From Actinomycetales bacterium (GTDB lineage Bacteria; Actinomycetota; Actinomycetes; Actinomycetales; JAHECE01): 7,422 nucleotides of DNA. A model generated the notes under the pieces. That model was given only the letters and a program-made list of their open reading frames with translations. It did no database searches and was not told the DNA's origin. The stretch spans positions 1 through 7,422 of the forward strand of contig JAHECE010000132.1 of assembly GCA_024641895.1 (NCBI GenBank), written 5' to 3'. The position numbers and the translations under genes are program-made. Positions 1 through 6,032 of this stretch are shown one piece after another (the stretch's first letter is position 1; every line of letters begins with the position of its first letter).

Positions 1-137
1 GCGATGACGCCGTGGCGGAGCTCGTCGCCGTCAAGCCGCCGCGCGGCGGGCGGACGACGGCGGGCGTGCGCTCGACCCCGCGGAGCCGTCCTGAGGTGGC
101 GGAAAGGGCAACCAGCCGGGACAGCGGTCGGAACTGA
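1..137 (+). CDS. 3' end of an unidentified gene (partial, 44 codons visible)
   Basis: One frame starting at base 3 is open from the left edge to a TGA at 135-137. It gives a 44-residue tail beginning DDAVAELVAVKPPRGG and ending SRDSGRN. The first 25 or so codons end almost always in G or C, as in the real genes here, which is why I prefer this frame. The tail is rich in Arg, Pro, Ser and Thr and looks like a disordered C-terminus without a domain. I cannot name the family. In related actinobacteria, ArsA-like ATPase, whiB and penicillin-binding-protein genes lie on this side of the DUF4177/ridA pair, so one of those is possible, but this is neighbourhood inference only. G/C preference weakens over the last 15 codons, so the true end could differ. 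Confidence 0.4.
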   Translation, partial: DDAVAELVAVKPPRGGRTTAGVRSTPRSRPEVAERATSRDSGRN

Positions 138-164
138 CCGTTCCGCGGATCTCCCTCTGCCTCG

Positions 165-194
165 CTGAGGCGCACGGGACTTCGGCCCTAGGAT
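165..194 (+). promoter_or_regulatory. Promoter of the DUF4177-ridA pair, probably leaderless
   Basis: A good -10 box, TAGGAT (189-194, inside CCTAGGAT), ends six bases before the ATG at 201. A weak -35-like CTGAGG (165-170) lies 18 bases upstream of it. With usual spacing, transcription would start at or one base from the A of the ATG. No Shine-Dalgarno sequence precedes the ATG. Leaderless mRNAs are common in actinobacteria. The leaderless assignment is inferred from spacing. Confidence 0.55.
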
Positions 195-200
195 CGGGCC

Positions 201-356
201 ATGGCTACGTGGGAGTACGCAACGGTTCCGCTCATCGTCCACGCCACCAAGGCGATCCTCGACCAGTGGGGAGCCGACGGCTGGGAGCTCGTCCAGGTCG
301 TGCCCGGCCCGAGCGGACAGGGACTCGTCGCCTACCTCAAGCGGCCGACGTCGTGA
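201..356 (+). CDS. Small DUF4177 protein (51 aa)
   Basis: A complete 51-residue reading frame, MATWEYATVPLIVHATKAIL..., ends LKRPTS. The WEY-x-T-V-P-L start, the central DQWGADGWELVQVVPG segment and the closing aromatic/basic strand (LVAYLKRP) fit the DUF4177 family of small single-domain proteins, whose function is unknown. A protein of this type usually sits directly before ridA in actinobacteria. The ATG is chosen because it follows the -10 box by six bases (leaderless) and begins exactly at the conserved W-E-Y start. Its stop overlaps the ridA start in a GTGA (353-356), so the two are almost certainly cotranscribed and translationally coupled. It is short enough to be missed by a length-filtered gene call. 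Confidence 0.85.
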   Translation: MATWEYATVPLIVHATKAILDQWGADGWELVQVVPGPSGQGLVAYLKRPTS

Positions 357-820
357 TCACCACCGCACGGCTGGCTGAGCTCGGACTGAGCCTCCCGCCG
401 GTCGCGCCTCCGGTTGCGGCGTATGTTCCCGCGGTGCGGGCCGGCGACCTCGTCTGGTCGTCTGGACAGCTCCCTCTGGTCGACGGTCTCCTGCTCGAGA
501 GGGGCAAGGTCGGCGACGGCGCCGGACTCGTCTCGCCCGAACGTGCCAAGGAACTCGCCAGGGTCTGCGTCCTCAACGCCTTGGCCGCAGTGGCCGCGCA
601 GGTAGGCAGCCTCGACCGCGTATCCCGGATCGTGAAGGTCGTGGGCTTCGTGGCCAGCGATCCCGCCTTCACCGGGCAGTCCCAGGTGGTCAACGGCGCG
701 AGTGAACTGCTCGGGGACGTCTTCCTCTCGCGCGGCGTGCACGCTCGTTCAGCGGTAGGCGTTGCCGTTCTCCCGCTCGACGCGCCGGTCGAGATCGAAC
801 TCGTGGCACAGATTCACTGA
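353..820 (+). CDS. RidA family protein (YjgF/YER057c/UK114), 155 aa
   Basis: This protein belongs to the RidA superfamily. Characterised members are trimeric cytosolic deaminases that hydrolyse reactive enamine/imine intermediates made by PLP enzymes such as threonine dehydratase. Visible signatures are the strand-turn GDLVWSSGQLPLVDG (31-45), a central helix with LNALAAVAAQVGSLDRV (74-90) and a C-terminal HARSAVGVAVLP-LDAPVEIELVA block (130-152). That block carries the Arg (R132) matching the substrate-carboxylate-binding Arg of E. coli RidA, and E148 in the usual glutamate position. At 155 residues it is longer than the 128-residue E. coli protein and fits a longer bacterial subgroup, so deaminase activity is likely but the substrate is not certain. 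The start is the GTG at 353, which overlaps the upstream stop by four bases. No separate Shine-Dalgarno is evident, consistent with coupling. The longer open frame starting at 209 only reads DUF4177 out of frame. Confidence 0.88.
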   Translation: MITTARLAELGLSLPPVAPPVAAYVPAVRAGDLVWSSGQLPLVDGLLLERGKVGDGAGLVSPERAKELARVCVLNALAAVAAQVGSLDRVSRIVKVVGFVASDPAFTGQSQVVNGASELLGDVFLSRGVHARSAVGVAVLPLDAPVEIELVAQIH

Positions 821-837
821 GCGCGACGTCATGGGGT

Positions 838-884
838 GGGGCCGTGCGCCTCTGCGCTCGGCCCGGCAGCGCGGGGCACGCCCC
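838..884. terminator. Candidate bidirectional terminator between ridA and crp
   Basis: The 63-bp gap between the converging ridA and crp genes folds into a nested hairpin. The outer arms are GGGGCCGTGC (838-847) and GCACGCCCC (876-884), with one bulged C. The inner arms are GCGCT (854-858) and AGCGC (868-872) around a nine-base loop. There is no T-tract on either strand, which is usual in GC-rich genomes. The position just after both stops supports a terminator role, but termination itself is inferred. Confidence 0.5.
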
Positions 885-1561
885 TAGCGTGCGCGGCGGA
901 CAAGGCGGGGCTCGTCGAGGATGAGGACCGCCTTGCCCTCGAGGCGGATCCAGCCACGGTTGCCGAACTCGGCCAGCGCCTTGTTGACGGTCTCCCGCGA
1001 GGCGCCGACCAGCTGGGCGAGCTCCTCCTGCGTCAGGTCGTGCACGAGTCGGATGCCGTCGTCGACCGGTTCGCCGAAGCGCTTCGCCAGGTCGAGGAGC
1101 GCCTTGGCCACGCGGCCGGGCACGTCGGAGAACACCAGGTCGGCGAGAGCAGCGTTGGTCTTGCGCAGACGTCGCGCGAGGCTCTGCAGCAGCTGGGCGC
1201 TCAGCTCCGGCCGCCCGGCGAGGAGACCCGTGAGGTCGTCGTGCCGGAGCTCGAGCAGGCGCGTCGGCGCGATGGCCGTGGCGGTCGCGGCCCGCGGGCC
1301 CGGGTCGAACAGTGCCAGCTCGCCGAGCATCTCGGACGGGCCGAGCACGGCGATGAGCGTCTCGCGCCCGTCGGGAGCAGTGTGGCCGAGCTTGATCTTG
1401 CCGTCGGCGATCACGTAGACGCGGTCGCCTGCCTCGCCCTCCTGGAAGAGAACCTCGCCCCGGCGCAGTCGCACCTCCGTCATCGAGGCGCGCAGGTGCC
1501 GAGTGGTCTCCTCGTCGAGCGCCTCGAACAGGGGGGCTGGCGCCGTCTTGGTGCTCTCCAC
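884..1561 (-). CDS. crp: Crp/GlxR-type cAMP-responsive transcription regulator, 225 aa
   Basis: This is a global regulator of the Crp/Fnr family, closely resembling M. tuberculosis Crp (Rv3676) and corynebacterial GlxR across its length. The N-terminal cyclic-nucleotide-binding beta-barrel covers about residues 10-115. Its phosphate-binding cassette GELALFDPGPRAATA (80-94) contains E81 and R90, the positions that hold cAMP in this family. The dimer helix follows with SLARRLRKTNAALADLVF (127-144), including T135-N136. The winged helix-turn-helix runs DLTQEELAQLVGASRETVNKALAEF (175-199), and the recognition helix with R189, E190 and T191 matches Crp DNA readers of TGTGA-type sites. The C-terminus ends RLVRRAR, as in the mycobacterial protein. 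The GTG at 1561 is chosen because GGAGG (1567-1571) lies five bases upstream and the length matches orthologues. The frame remains open much further upstream, but that part reads antisense through nth. It is divergent from nth and convergent with ridA. Confidence 0.95.
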   Translation of the reverse strand: MESTKTAPAPLFEALDEETTRHLRASMTEVRLRRGEVLFQEGEAGDRVYVIADGKIKLGHTAPDGRETLIAVLGPSEMLGELALFDPGPRAATATAIAPTRLLELRHDDLTGLLAGRPELSAQLLQSLARRLRKTNAALADLVFSDVPGRVAKALLDLAKRFGEPVDDGIRLVHDLTQEELAQLVGASRETVNKALAEFGNRGWIRLEGKAVLILDEPRLVRRAR

Positions 1562-1735
1562 ACCGGCCTCCGTTCGTGGATGATCCTCGTCGACCTCCGA
1601 CCGAGTCACCCCAGAAGGTATCCGGGCCGGTCGGGCCTGGATCAGTCTGCCATCCCAGGTGCTCCCCCTTGGGGTGGATGCGTCCTCGGATAGCAGGGCG
1701 CGCCGCCGTCGGCCTCCGGTGCCTAGGCTCAGCAC
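1562..1735. promoter_or_regulatory. Divergent crp-nth intergenic region
   Basis: These 174 bp must hold the promoters of crp (-) and nth (+). The nth -10 is described separately. For crp the only candidate I see is weak: on the - strand CTGATC, 17 bases, GATACC, roughly at 1618-1646, which would leave a leader of 50-plus bases before the GTG. An imperfect inverted repeat, CATCC (1651-1655) with GGATG (1676-1680) and CCCC/GGGG inside it, sits mid-region and could be an operator or chance. I see no clear TGTGA-N6-TCACA Crp site, so autoregulation of crp from here is not supported by inspection. Confidence 0.4.
1722..1729 (+). promoter_or_regulatory. -10 element of nth, probably leaderless
   Basis: CCTAGGCT contains a TAGGCT -10 box (1724-1729) ending six bases before the GTG at 1736. 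This is the same geometry as at the DUF4177 gene. No Shine-Dalgarno precedes the GTG, so a leaderless nth mRNA is inferred. No convincing -35 is present at the expected distance, which is common in actinobacterial promoters. Confidence 0.5.
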
Positions 1736-2452
1736 GTGAGCCAGGTGCCGACAGCCCTCCCGCCGCGCCGCCGTGCACCTGCGGCCCGGCGTGTGAAGGC
1801 GGAGCAGGTCAACGACATCCTGGGCGCAACGTACCCCGACGCTCGGTGCGAGCTCGACTACGCGAACCCGCTCCAGCTGCTGGTCGCGACCGTGCTCTCG
1901 GCCCAGTGCACGGACGCCCGGGTCAATCTCGTGACGCCGAGGCTCTTCGAGACGTGGCCGGACGCCGCAGACCTCGCGGGGGCCGACCCCGAGACGCTCG
2001 AGGAGGCGATCCGGCCGACGGGCTTCTTCCGGACGAAGGCCGCATCGCTCGTCGGCATCGGCCGCGCCCTCGTCGAGCGCTTCGGCGGCGCTGTGCCGGA
2101 CCGGCTCGAGGACCTGGTGACCCTGCCGGGCGTGGGCCGCAAGACGGCGAACGTCGTGCTCGGCAACGCGTTCGGGATCCCCGGGATCACGGTGGACACG
2201 CACGTCGGCCGGCTGGCTCGCAGGCTGGGCTGGACGCGCAACGACTCGCCGATCGAGGTCGAGGCGGACCTCGCGGCGCTGTTTCCCCCGAACGAGTGGA
2301 CGTTGCTCTGCCACCGACTCATCTTCCACGGTCGGCGCACCTGCACCGCCCGACGGCCCGCCTGCGACCGTTGCCCGCTCGCTCACCTGTGTCCCTCGGC
2401 CGGGACGGGCATCCCGCCCAAACCGCGTTCTCGGCCGGCCACCCGTGCCTGA
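1736..2452 (+). CDS. nth: Endonuclease III, DNA glycosylase/AP lyase, 238 aa
   Basis: This base-excision-repair enzyme removes oxidised pyrimidines from DNA and cleaves the resulting abasic site by beta-elimination. All landmarks are present. LLVATVLSAQCTDARVN (48-64) is the conserved N-terminal helix region. The helix-hairpin-helix is LPGVGRKTANVVL (130-142), with the catalytic lysine K136. The catalytic aspartate is D154 in VDTHVGRL. The [4Fe-4S] cluster cysteines are C203, C210, C213 and C219 in the C-X6-C-X2-C-X5-C pattern. A short Pro/Arg-rich N-terminal extension (1-20) and a basic tail after the cluster (221-238) are typical of actinobacterial members. The GTG at 1736 fits a leaderless start six bases after a TAGGCT box; GTG codons further in are possible alternatives, since the first 20 residues are not conserved. 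It is divergent from crp, as in M. tuberculosis, where nth is also beside crp. Confidence 0.96.
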   Translation: MSQVPTALPPRRRAPAARRVKAEQVNDILGATYPDARCELDYANPLQLLVATVLSAQCTDARVNLVTPRLFETWPDAADLAGADPETLEEAIRPTGFFRTKAASLVGIGRALVERFGGAVPDRLEDLVTLPGVGRKTANVVLGNAFGIPGITVDTHVGRLARRLGWTRNDSPIEVEADLAALFPPNEWTLLCHRLIFHGRRTCTARRPACDRCPLAHLCPSAGTGIPPKPRSRPATRA

Positions 2453-2474
2453 TTGCGATCGCGAAGGATTCACG

Positions 2475-2532
2475 AGCGGTCAGCCGGCGCTCGCGACCTG
2501 CCGCTGCGCTCGCCGTCGGTGCGGTGACCGCT
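2475..2532. terminator. Candidate bidirectional terminator between nth and the hydrolase gene
   Basis: In the 84-bp gap between converging genes, AGCGGTCA (2475-2482) and TGACCGCT (2525-2532) form a perfect 8-bp inverted repeat. The enclosed 42 bases are GC-rich and can fold further, for example CCGC with GCGG near the centre. There is no T-tract. A palindromic GCGATCGC (2456-2463) lies just before it. The location supports a terminator, but a large loop is not ideal for an intrinsic one. Confidence 0.42.
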
Positions 2533-2536
2533 GGGC

Positions 2537-3481
2537 CTAGCGGGAGGCCGCCCGGATCCCGGCGAGCCAGTCGAGGAGGACGGCGTTCAGGGCCGCGGGT
2601 GCCTCCTCCGGCATGAAGTGGCCGGCCCCTGCGATCGTCTCCGACCGGAAGTCCCCGCTGACGAACCGTGCGTCGCGCTTTGCGGTGGAGTGTCCGAGGA
2701 AGCGGTCCTGGGCGCCCTCGACCTGGAGCACCGGCACCGTGATGGGGGCGCGCACCGACGTGAGGTACCGGGTGCCGTCGGGCCGCGGCGTCGAGCGGAC
2801 CAGCCAGCGAAGGTGCTCCATGGCGGAGTGCGCCACGAAGGGCACCTGCATGGCGGCGACGTAGCGGTCGACCTGCGGGTCGGCCCAGCCGGGTGCTGCC
2901 CACCCGCGCAGCACCGTCTCGACGAGCCGGCCCGAGCGGAGCCCGCGCTCCGGGAACCACGGCAGCTGGAAGCGCGCGATCGCGGCGACAGAGCCCGCCG
3001 GGAGCAGCCCCGGTCGGATGGTGTGCAGCGTGACGGGGTGCGGGTTGGCCACGATCCCGACGGCGCGCGTCACCGCAGGCGCGAGCGTCGGCATGGACCA
3101 GGCGATCGTGCCGCCGAGGCCATGCCCGACCACGATGGCCGAACGGACACCCAGGGAGCGGATCACGCCCGCGACGTCGCGGGCGAGCTGTGGCGTCGAG
3201 TGCCCGATGGGGGGCTTGTCCGAGGCGCCGAAGCCCCTCAGGTCCATGGCAGCGACCCGATAGCCGGCCTCGCCGAGGGCCACGAGCTGATGCCGCCAGG
3301 CCCACCAGAACTGGGGGAACGCGTGCAGCAGGAGCACGAGGGGAGCCGAGGTCTCGACCGCGCCCGCCAGCGCGACGTGGAAGCGTGAGCCGTGCGCGGA
3401 GACGAACCGGTGCGTCCACGGCCCGTCGATGAGGACGGGGCTCGGGTCGTCACTCACAGCTGGCGACGATACCTGTGTCAC
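2537..3481 (-). CDS. Alpha/beta hydrolase, EphE/epoxide-hydrolase-like, with non-canonical nucleophile elbow (314 aa)
   Basis: The fold is clear. LVLLLHAFPQFWWAWRHQL (48-66) is the oxyanion/HGFP-like segment of epoxide and haloalkane hydrolases, although the HG dipeptide is HA here. MDLRGFGASDKP (79-90) follows, then a lid region of about 145-245, GAQDRF with the candidate acid D259, and GAGHFMPEEAP with the catalytic-type histidine H288. The elbow, however, reads VVGHGLGG (117-124), so Gly121 occupies the nucleophile position where Asp (epoxide hydrolases) or Ser is expected. The codon is GGC at 3121-3119, one base from GAC (Asp). The protein may therefore be inactive as a hydrolase or have another role. 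Position and sequence suggest an orthologue of M. tuberculosis ephE (Rv3670). The GTG at 3481 is chosen because it overlaps the upstream stop as GTGA, but no Shine-Dalgarno is seen. A second GTG at 3457 (residue 9), eight bases after a TATCGT box, is a credible alternative giving 306 residues. Confidence 0.85.
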   Translation of the reverse strand: MTQVSSPAVSDDPSPVLIDGPWTHRFVSAHGSRFHVALAGAVETSAPLVLLLHAFPQFWWAWRHQLVALGEAGYRVAAMDLRGFGASDKPPIGHSTPQLARDVAGVIRSLGVRSAIVVGHGLGGTIAWSMPTLAPAVTRAVGIVANPHPVTLHTIRPGLLPAGSVAAIARFQLPWFPERGLRSGRLVETVLRGWAAPGWADPQVDRYVAAMQVPFVAHSAMEHLRWLVRSTPRPDGTRYLTSVRAPITVPVLQVEGAQDRFLGHSTAKRDARFVSGDFRSETIAGAGHFMPEEAPAALNAVLLDWLAGIRAASR

Positions 3482-3888
3482 TGCTTGGCTGACGGCCCGT
3501 CCTCGTCATCCTGGGCGCCGAGCGGGAAGCCCGGGCCTGCCTTGATCGCAGCGATGGTGCGCTGGGGGCCGACGAGTCCCGAGACCAGCTTCTTGCCGAC
3601 GAGCGCCATGATCGCGGCGAGGATCAGGTAGAGGAAGGCCACGATCGCGAAGCTGAGCCAGGTGGCAAGGTCGGCGACCTCTACCAGCACGTAGACCAAC
3701 CCGAAGGTGATCAGCCCGAACGCGAAGACGCCGAAGAACGCGGCGCCTGCGAAGAGCCCGGCGCCTATCCCACCCTTCTTGCCCTGCTCCGACATCTCGA
3801 TGGAGCCGAGCTCCTTGATGTCGTTGATCCACCGCTTGAGCGCGGTGATGTAGCCCGTGATGAGCGAGACGATGCTGGGGGTACCCAC
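3478..3888 (-). CDS. Phage-holin-family (DUF1469, holin-X) membrane protein, 136 aa
   Basis: This is a small integral membrane protein with an amphipathic N-terminal segment (ALKRWINDIKELGSIEMSEQG, 16-36), two hydrophobic helices (about 41-70 and 74-98) and an acidic, probably cytoplasmic tail ending DDEDGPSAKQ. The layout fits the DUF1469/Phage_holin_3_6 family, called 'actinobacterial holin-X'. These are chromosomal proteins of unknown function, and the holin label does not imply lysis or a prophage. The GTG start at 3888 is well supported by AGGAGGA (3895-3901) six bases upstream. The gene lies 51 bp after acs on the same strand and its stop overlaps the hydrolase start by four bases, so it and the hydrolase form a coupled pair. 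In M. tuberculosis the equivalent spot (Rv3669) also holds a membrane protein next to ephE. Confidence 0.85.
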   Translation of the reverse strand: MGTPSIVSLITGYITALKRWINDIKELGSIEMSEQGKKGGIGAGLFAGAAFFGVFAFGLITFGLVYVLVEVADLATWLSFAIVAFLYLILAAIMALVGKKLVSGLVGPQRTIAAIKAGPGFPLGAQDDEDGPSAKQ

Positions 3889-3894
3889 AGTTGC

Positions 3895-3921
3895 TCCTCC
3901 TGTCGTCGATCGCAGCCTAGG
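3895..3921 (-). promoter_or_regulatory. Internal promoter and ribosome binding site of the holin-like gene
   Basis: On the - strand CCTAGGCT (3921-3914) carries a TAGGCT -10 box just after the acs stop. It is followed by a predicted start near 3907 and then the strong AGGAGGA site (3901-3895). The -35 is weak (GTGATG, 18 bases upstream, overlapping the end of acs). This suggests the holin-hydrolase pair can be transcribed independently of acs, in addition to possible readthrough. Confidence 0.45.
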
Positions 3922-3939
3922 GCGTGGAGGGCGAACGCA

Positions 3940-5949
3940 TCACATCGGATCCCGACCGGGCTGATTCAGGCCCACGCGGATGAGCTCCATCACGGAGGTG
4001 TCGGCGAGGGTGGTGACGTCCCCGACGGCGCGTTGCTCGGCGACGTCGCGCAGGAGCCGGCGCATGATCTTGCCTGAGCGGGTCTTGGGCAGCTCGGCGA
4101 CGATGAGGATGCTCCGCGGTTTGGCGATGGGTCCGATCTCCGCCGCGACATGTCCTCGAAGGGTCGCCACGACGTCCCCGCCCTCCCCGGGCTCGTCCGC
4201 TCGTTCGACGGCGTCGGCTCGCAGGATGACGAAGGCGACCACTGCCTGGCCGGTGGTCGGGTCCGATGCCCCGACGACGGCGGCCTCCGCAACCCACGGG
4301 TGCGAGACGAGCGCGGACTCGATCTCCGTCGTCGAGAGGCGGTGCCCAGAGATGTTCATGACGTCGTCCACGCGTCCGAGGAGCCAGATGTCGCCGTCGT
4401 CGTCCTTCTTCGCACCGTCTCCGGCGAAGTACCGTCCCGGGAAGCGCGACCAGTAGGTGTCCTTGAACCGCTGTTCGTCTCCCCAGATGCCGCGGAGCAT
4501 GCCCGGCCAGGGATGGGTGAGCACCAGGTAGCCGCCGCGGCCGTTGCCGACCGGTTCGCCCGCCTCGTCCACCACCTCCGCGCGTACGCCGGGGAGCGGG
4601 GTCTGGGCCGATCCGGGCTTCGCCACGGTGACTCCGGGCAGCGGAGAGATCATGATCCCGCCCGTCTCGGTCTGCCACCACGTGTCCACCACGGGCGTGC
4701 GGTCACCGCCGATGACGTGGCGGTACCAGACCCAGGCCTCCGGGTTGATCGGCTCGCCCACGCTGCCCAGCAGCCGCAGGGAGCTCAGGTCGTAGGCGGC
4801 GGGGATGCCGTCGCCCCATTTCATGAACGTGCGGATCGCGGTCGGGGCCGTGTAGAGGATCGTCACCCCGTACTTCTCGACGAGCTCCCACCAGCGGCCC
4901 TTGGTCGGGGTGTCCGGAGTGCCTTCATACAGAAGCTGCGTGGCGCCGTTGAGCAGGGGGCCGTACGTCACGTAGGTGTGGCCGGTCACCCAGCCGACGT
5001 CGGCCGTGCACCAGTAGACGTCCGTCTCCGGCTTGAGGTCGAAGACGACCCGGTGGGTGTACGCGGCCTGGGTCAGGTAGCCGCCGGTGGTGTGGAAGAT
5101 GCCCTTGGGCTTTCCCGTGGTGCCCGAGGTGTAGAGGATGAAGAGGGGGTGCTCGGCCTCGACCGCCACCGGCTCGTGGACGTCCGCGGCTGCGGCCAGC
5201 GACTCCTCCCACCACACGTCCCGGCCGGGCGTCCACCCGACGTCCTGACCTGTCCGGCGCACCACGAGGACGTGCCGCACAGCCGTGTCGCCGTGCGCGA
5301 GAGCGCCGTCGACGGCGGGCTTGAGGGCGGCAGCGGCGCCTCGGCGGTAGCCGCCGTCGGCCGTGATCACCAGCGAGGCCTCGGCATCGAGGATGCGGGT
5401 GTGCAGGGCCTCGGCGGAGAAACCGCCGAAGACGACCGAGTGCGGCGCCCCGATCCGGGCGCACGCGAGCATCGCGACGACGGCTTCGGGGATCATCGGC
5501 AGGTAGATGGCGACGCGGTCCCCGGTGTCGACGCCGAGGGCGACGAGCGCGTTCGCCGCTCGGGACACCTCACCCTGCAGCTCGGCATAGGTGATCGTGC
5601 GCGTGTCGCCGGGCTCGCCCTCCCAGTGGATCGCCACCCGGTCACCGAGCCCCGCTGCCACGTGCCGGTCGACGGCGTTGTACGCGGCGTTCAACCGGCC
5701 GTCGGCGAACCAGCGGGCGCGGGGCGCCGCGGAGAAGTCGAGGACCTCGGTGAACGGGGTCTCCCAGGTCAGGGCTCGAGCCTGCTCGGCCCAGAAGCCC
5801 TCGTGGTCCGCCGCGCGCTCGTAGAGCTCCGCCTTCGCGTTGGCCTGGACGGCGAACTCGGGGCTGGGCGGGAACCGCCGGATCTCGTCCGAGAGGTTCT
5901 CCAGGGCCTCACCTGTACCGGCGGCTGTGTCGGCCTCGTGAATGCCCAT
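3940..5949 (-). CDS. acs: Acetyl-CoA synthetase (acetate-CoA ligase, AMP-forming), 669 aa
   Basis: This cytosolic enzyme activates acetate to acetyl-CoA via acetyl-AMP, supporting acetate uptake and feeding the TCA/glyoxylate pathways. All adenylate-forming-enzyme motifs are intact: the phosphate loop YTSGTTGKPKG (273-283); DTWWQTETGG (422-431), including W425, the tryptophan that restricts the pocket to short acyl chains; YFAGDGAKKDDDGDIWLLGR (507-526), with the adenosine-binding Asp; hinge and CoA residues in NISGHRLSTTEIE (532-544); and PKTRSGKIMRR (621-631). K627 in that last motif is the catalytic lysine that is acetylated by Pat-type and removed by CobB/Sir2-type enzymes in other bacteria. 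At 669 residues it is slightly longer than the 652 of enteric Acs. The ATG at 5949 follows GGAGGA (5953-5958) by three bases. Crp/GlxR proteins regulate acetate genes in relatives, but I see no clear Crp site upstream. It is followed by the holin-like gene after 51 bp. Confidence 0.97.
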   Translation of the reverse strand: MGIHEADTAAGTGEALENLSDEIRRFPPSPEFAVQANAKAELYERAADHEGFWAEQARALTWETPFTEVLDFSAAPRARWFADGRLNAAYNAVDRHVAAGLGDRVAIHWEGEPGDTRTITYAELQGEVSRAANALVALGVDTGDRVAIYLPMIPEAVVAMLACARIGAPHSVVFGGFSAEALHTRILDAEASLVITADGGYRRGAAAALKPAVDGALAHGDTAVRHVLVVRRTGQDVGWTPGRDVWWEESLAAAADVHEPVAVEAEHPLFILYTSGTTGKPKGIFHTTGGYLTQAAYTHRVVFDLKPETDVYWCTADVGWVTGHTYVTYGPLLNGATQLLYEGTPDTPTKGRWWELVEKYGVTILYTAPTAIRTFMKWGDGIPAAYDLSSLRLLGSVGEPINPEAWVWYRHVIGGDRTPVVDTWWQTETGGIMISPLPGVTVAKPGSAQTPLPGVRAEVVDEAGEPVGNGRGGYLVLTHPWPGMLRGIWGDEQRFKDTYWSRFPGRYFAGDGAKKDDDGDIWLLGRVDDVMNISGHRLSTTEIESALVSHPWVAEAAVVGASDPTTGQAVVAFVILRADAVERADEPGEGGDVVATLRGHVAAEIGPIAKPRSILIVAELPKTRSGKIMRRLLRDVAEQRAVGDVTTLADTSVMELIRVGLNQPGRDPM

Positions 5950-6032
5950 GTGTCCTCCGTGCGGGATCGGTGGGTCGGGTGGCGCGAGAGCGGCGTGCGT
6001 CGGGGCAGCGGGCGGACGCCGGTCGGAGAGCG

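Noticed and set aside
1651..1680. Imperfect inverted repeat between crp and nth as a riboswitch or attenuator
   Set aside because: It is only five paired bases at the ends plus a CCCC/GGGG core with a near-zero loop. It is too weak to call more than a possible operator.
836..1693. + strand 285-codon open frame antisense to crp
   Set aside because: It overlaps a full-length Crp with an upstream Shine-Dalgarno. The + strand product has no recognisable fold and is the expected mirror of GC-rich codons.
1562..1735. Crp/GlxR binding site controlling crp, nth or acs
   Set aside because: By eye I found no TGTGA-N6-TCACA or close variant here or upstream of acs (5950-6136). GTGTTGTCCCAC upstream of acs has the wrong spacing (six instead of eight between GTG and CAC). 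A matrix scan could still find a weak site.
1562..2473. N-terminal extension of crp giving a 529-residue protein
   Set aside because: The extension reads antisense through nth and resembles nothing. The GTG at 1561 has GGAGG at the right distance and matches orthologue length.
1576..2616. + strand 346-codon frame over nth
   Set aside because: It is out of frame with nth, low-complexity Arg/Pro/Ala-rich, and runs into the antisense of the hydrolase gene.
3478..3888. Holin-like gene as a sign of a prophage
   Set aside because: DUF1469/holin-X proteins are ordinary chromosomal genes in actinobacteria. No endolysin, integrase or other phage gene is nearby, and the neighbours are conserved housekeeping genes.
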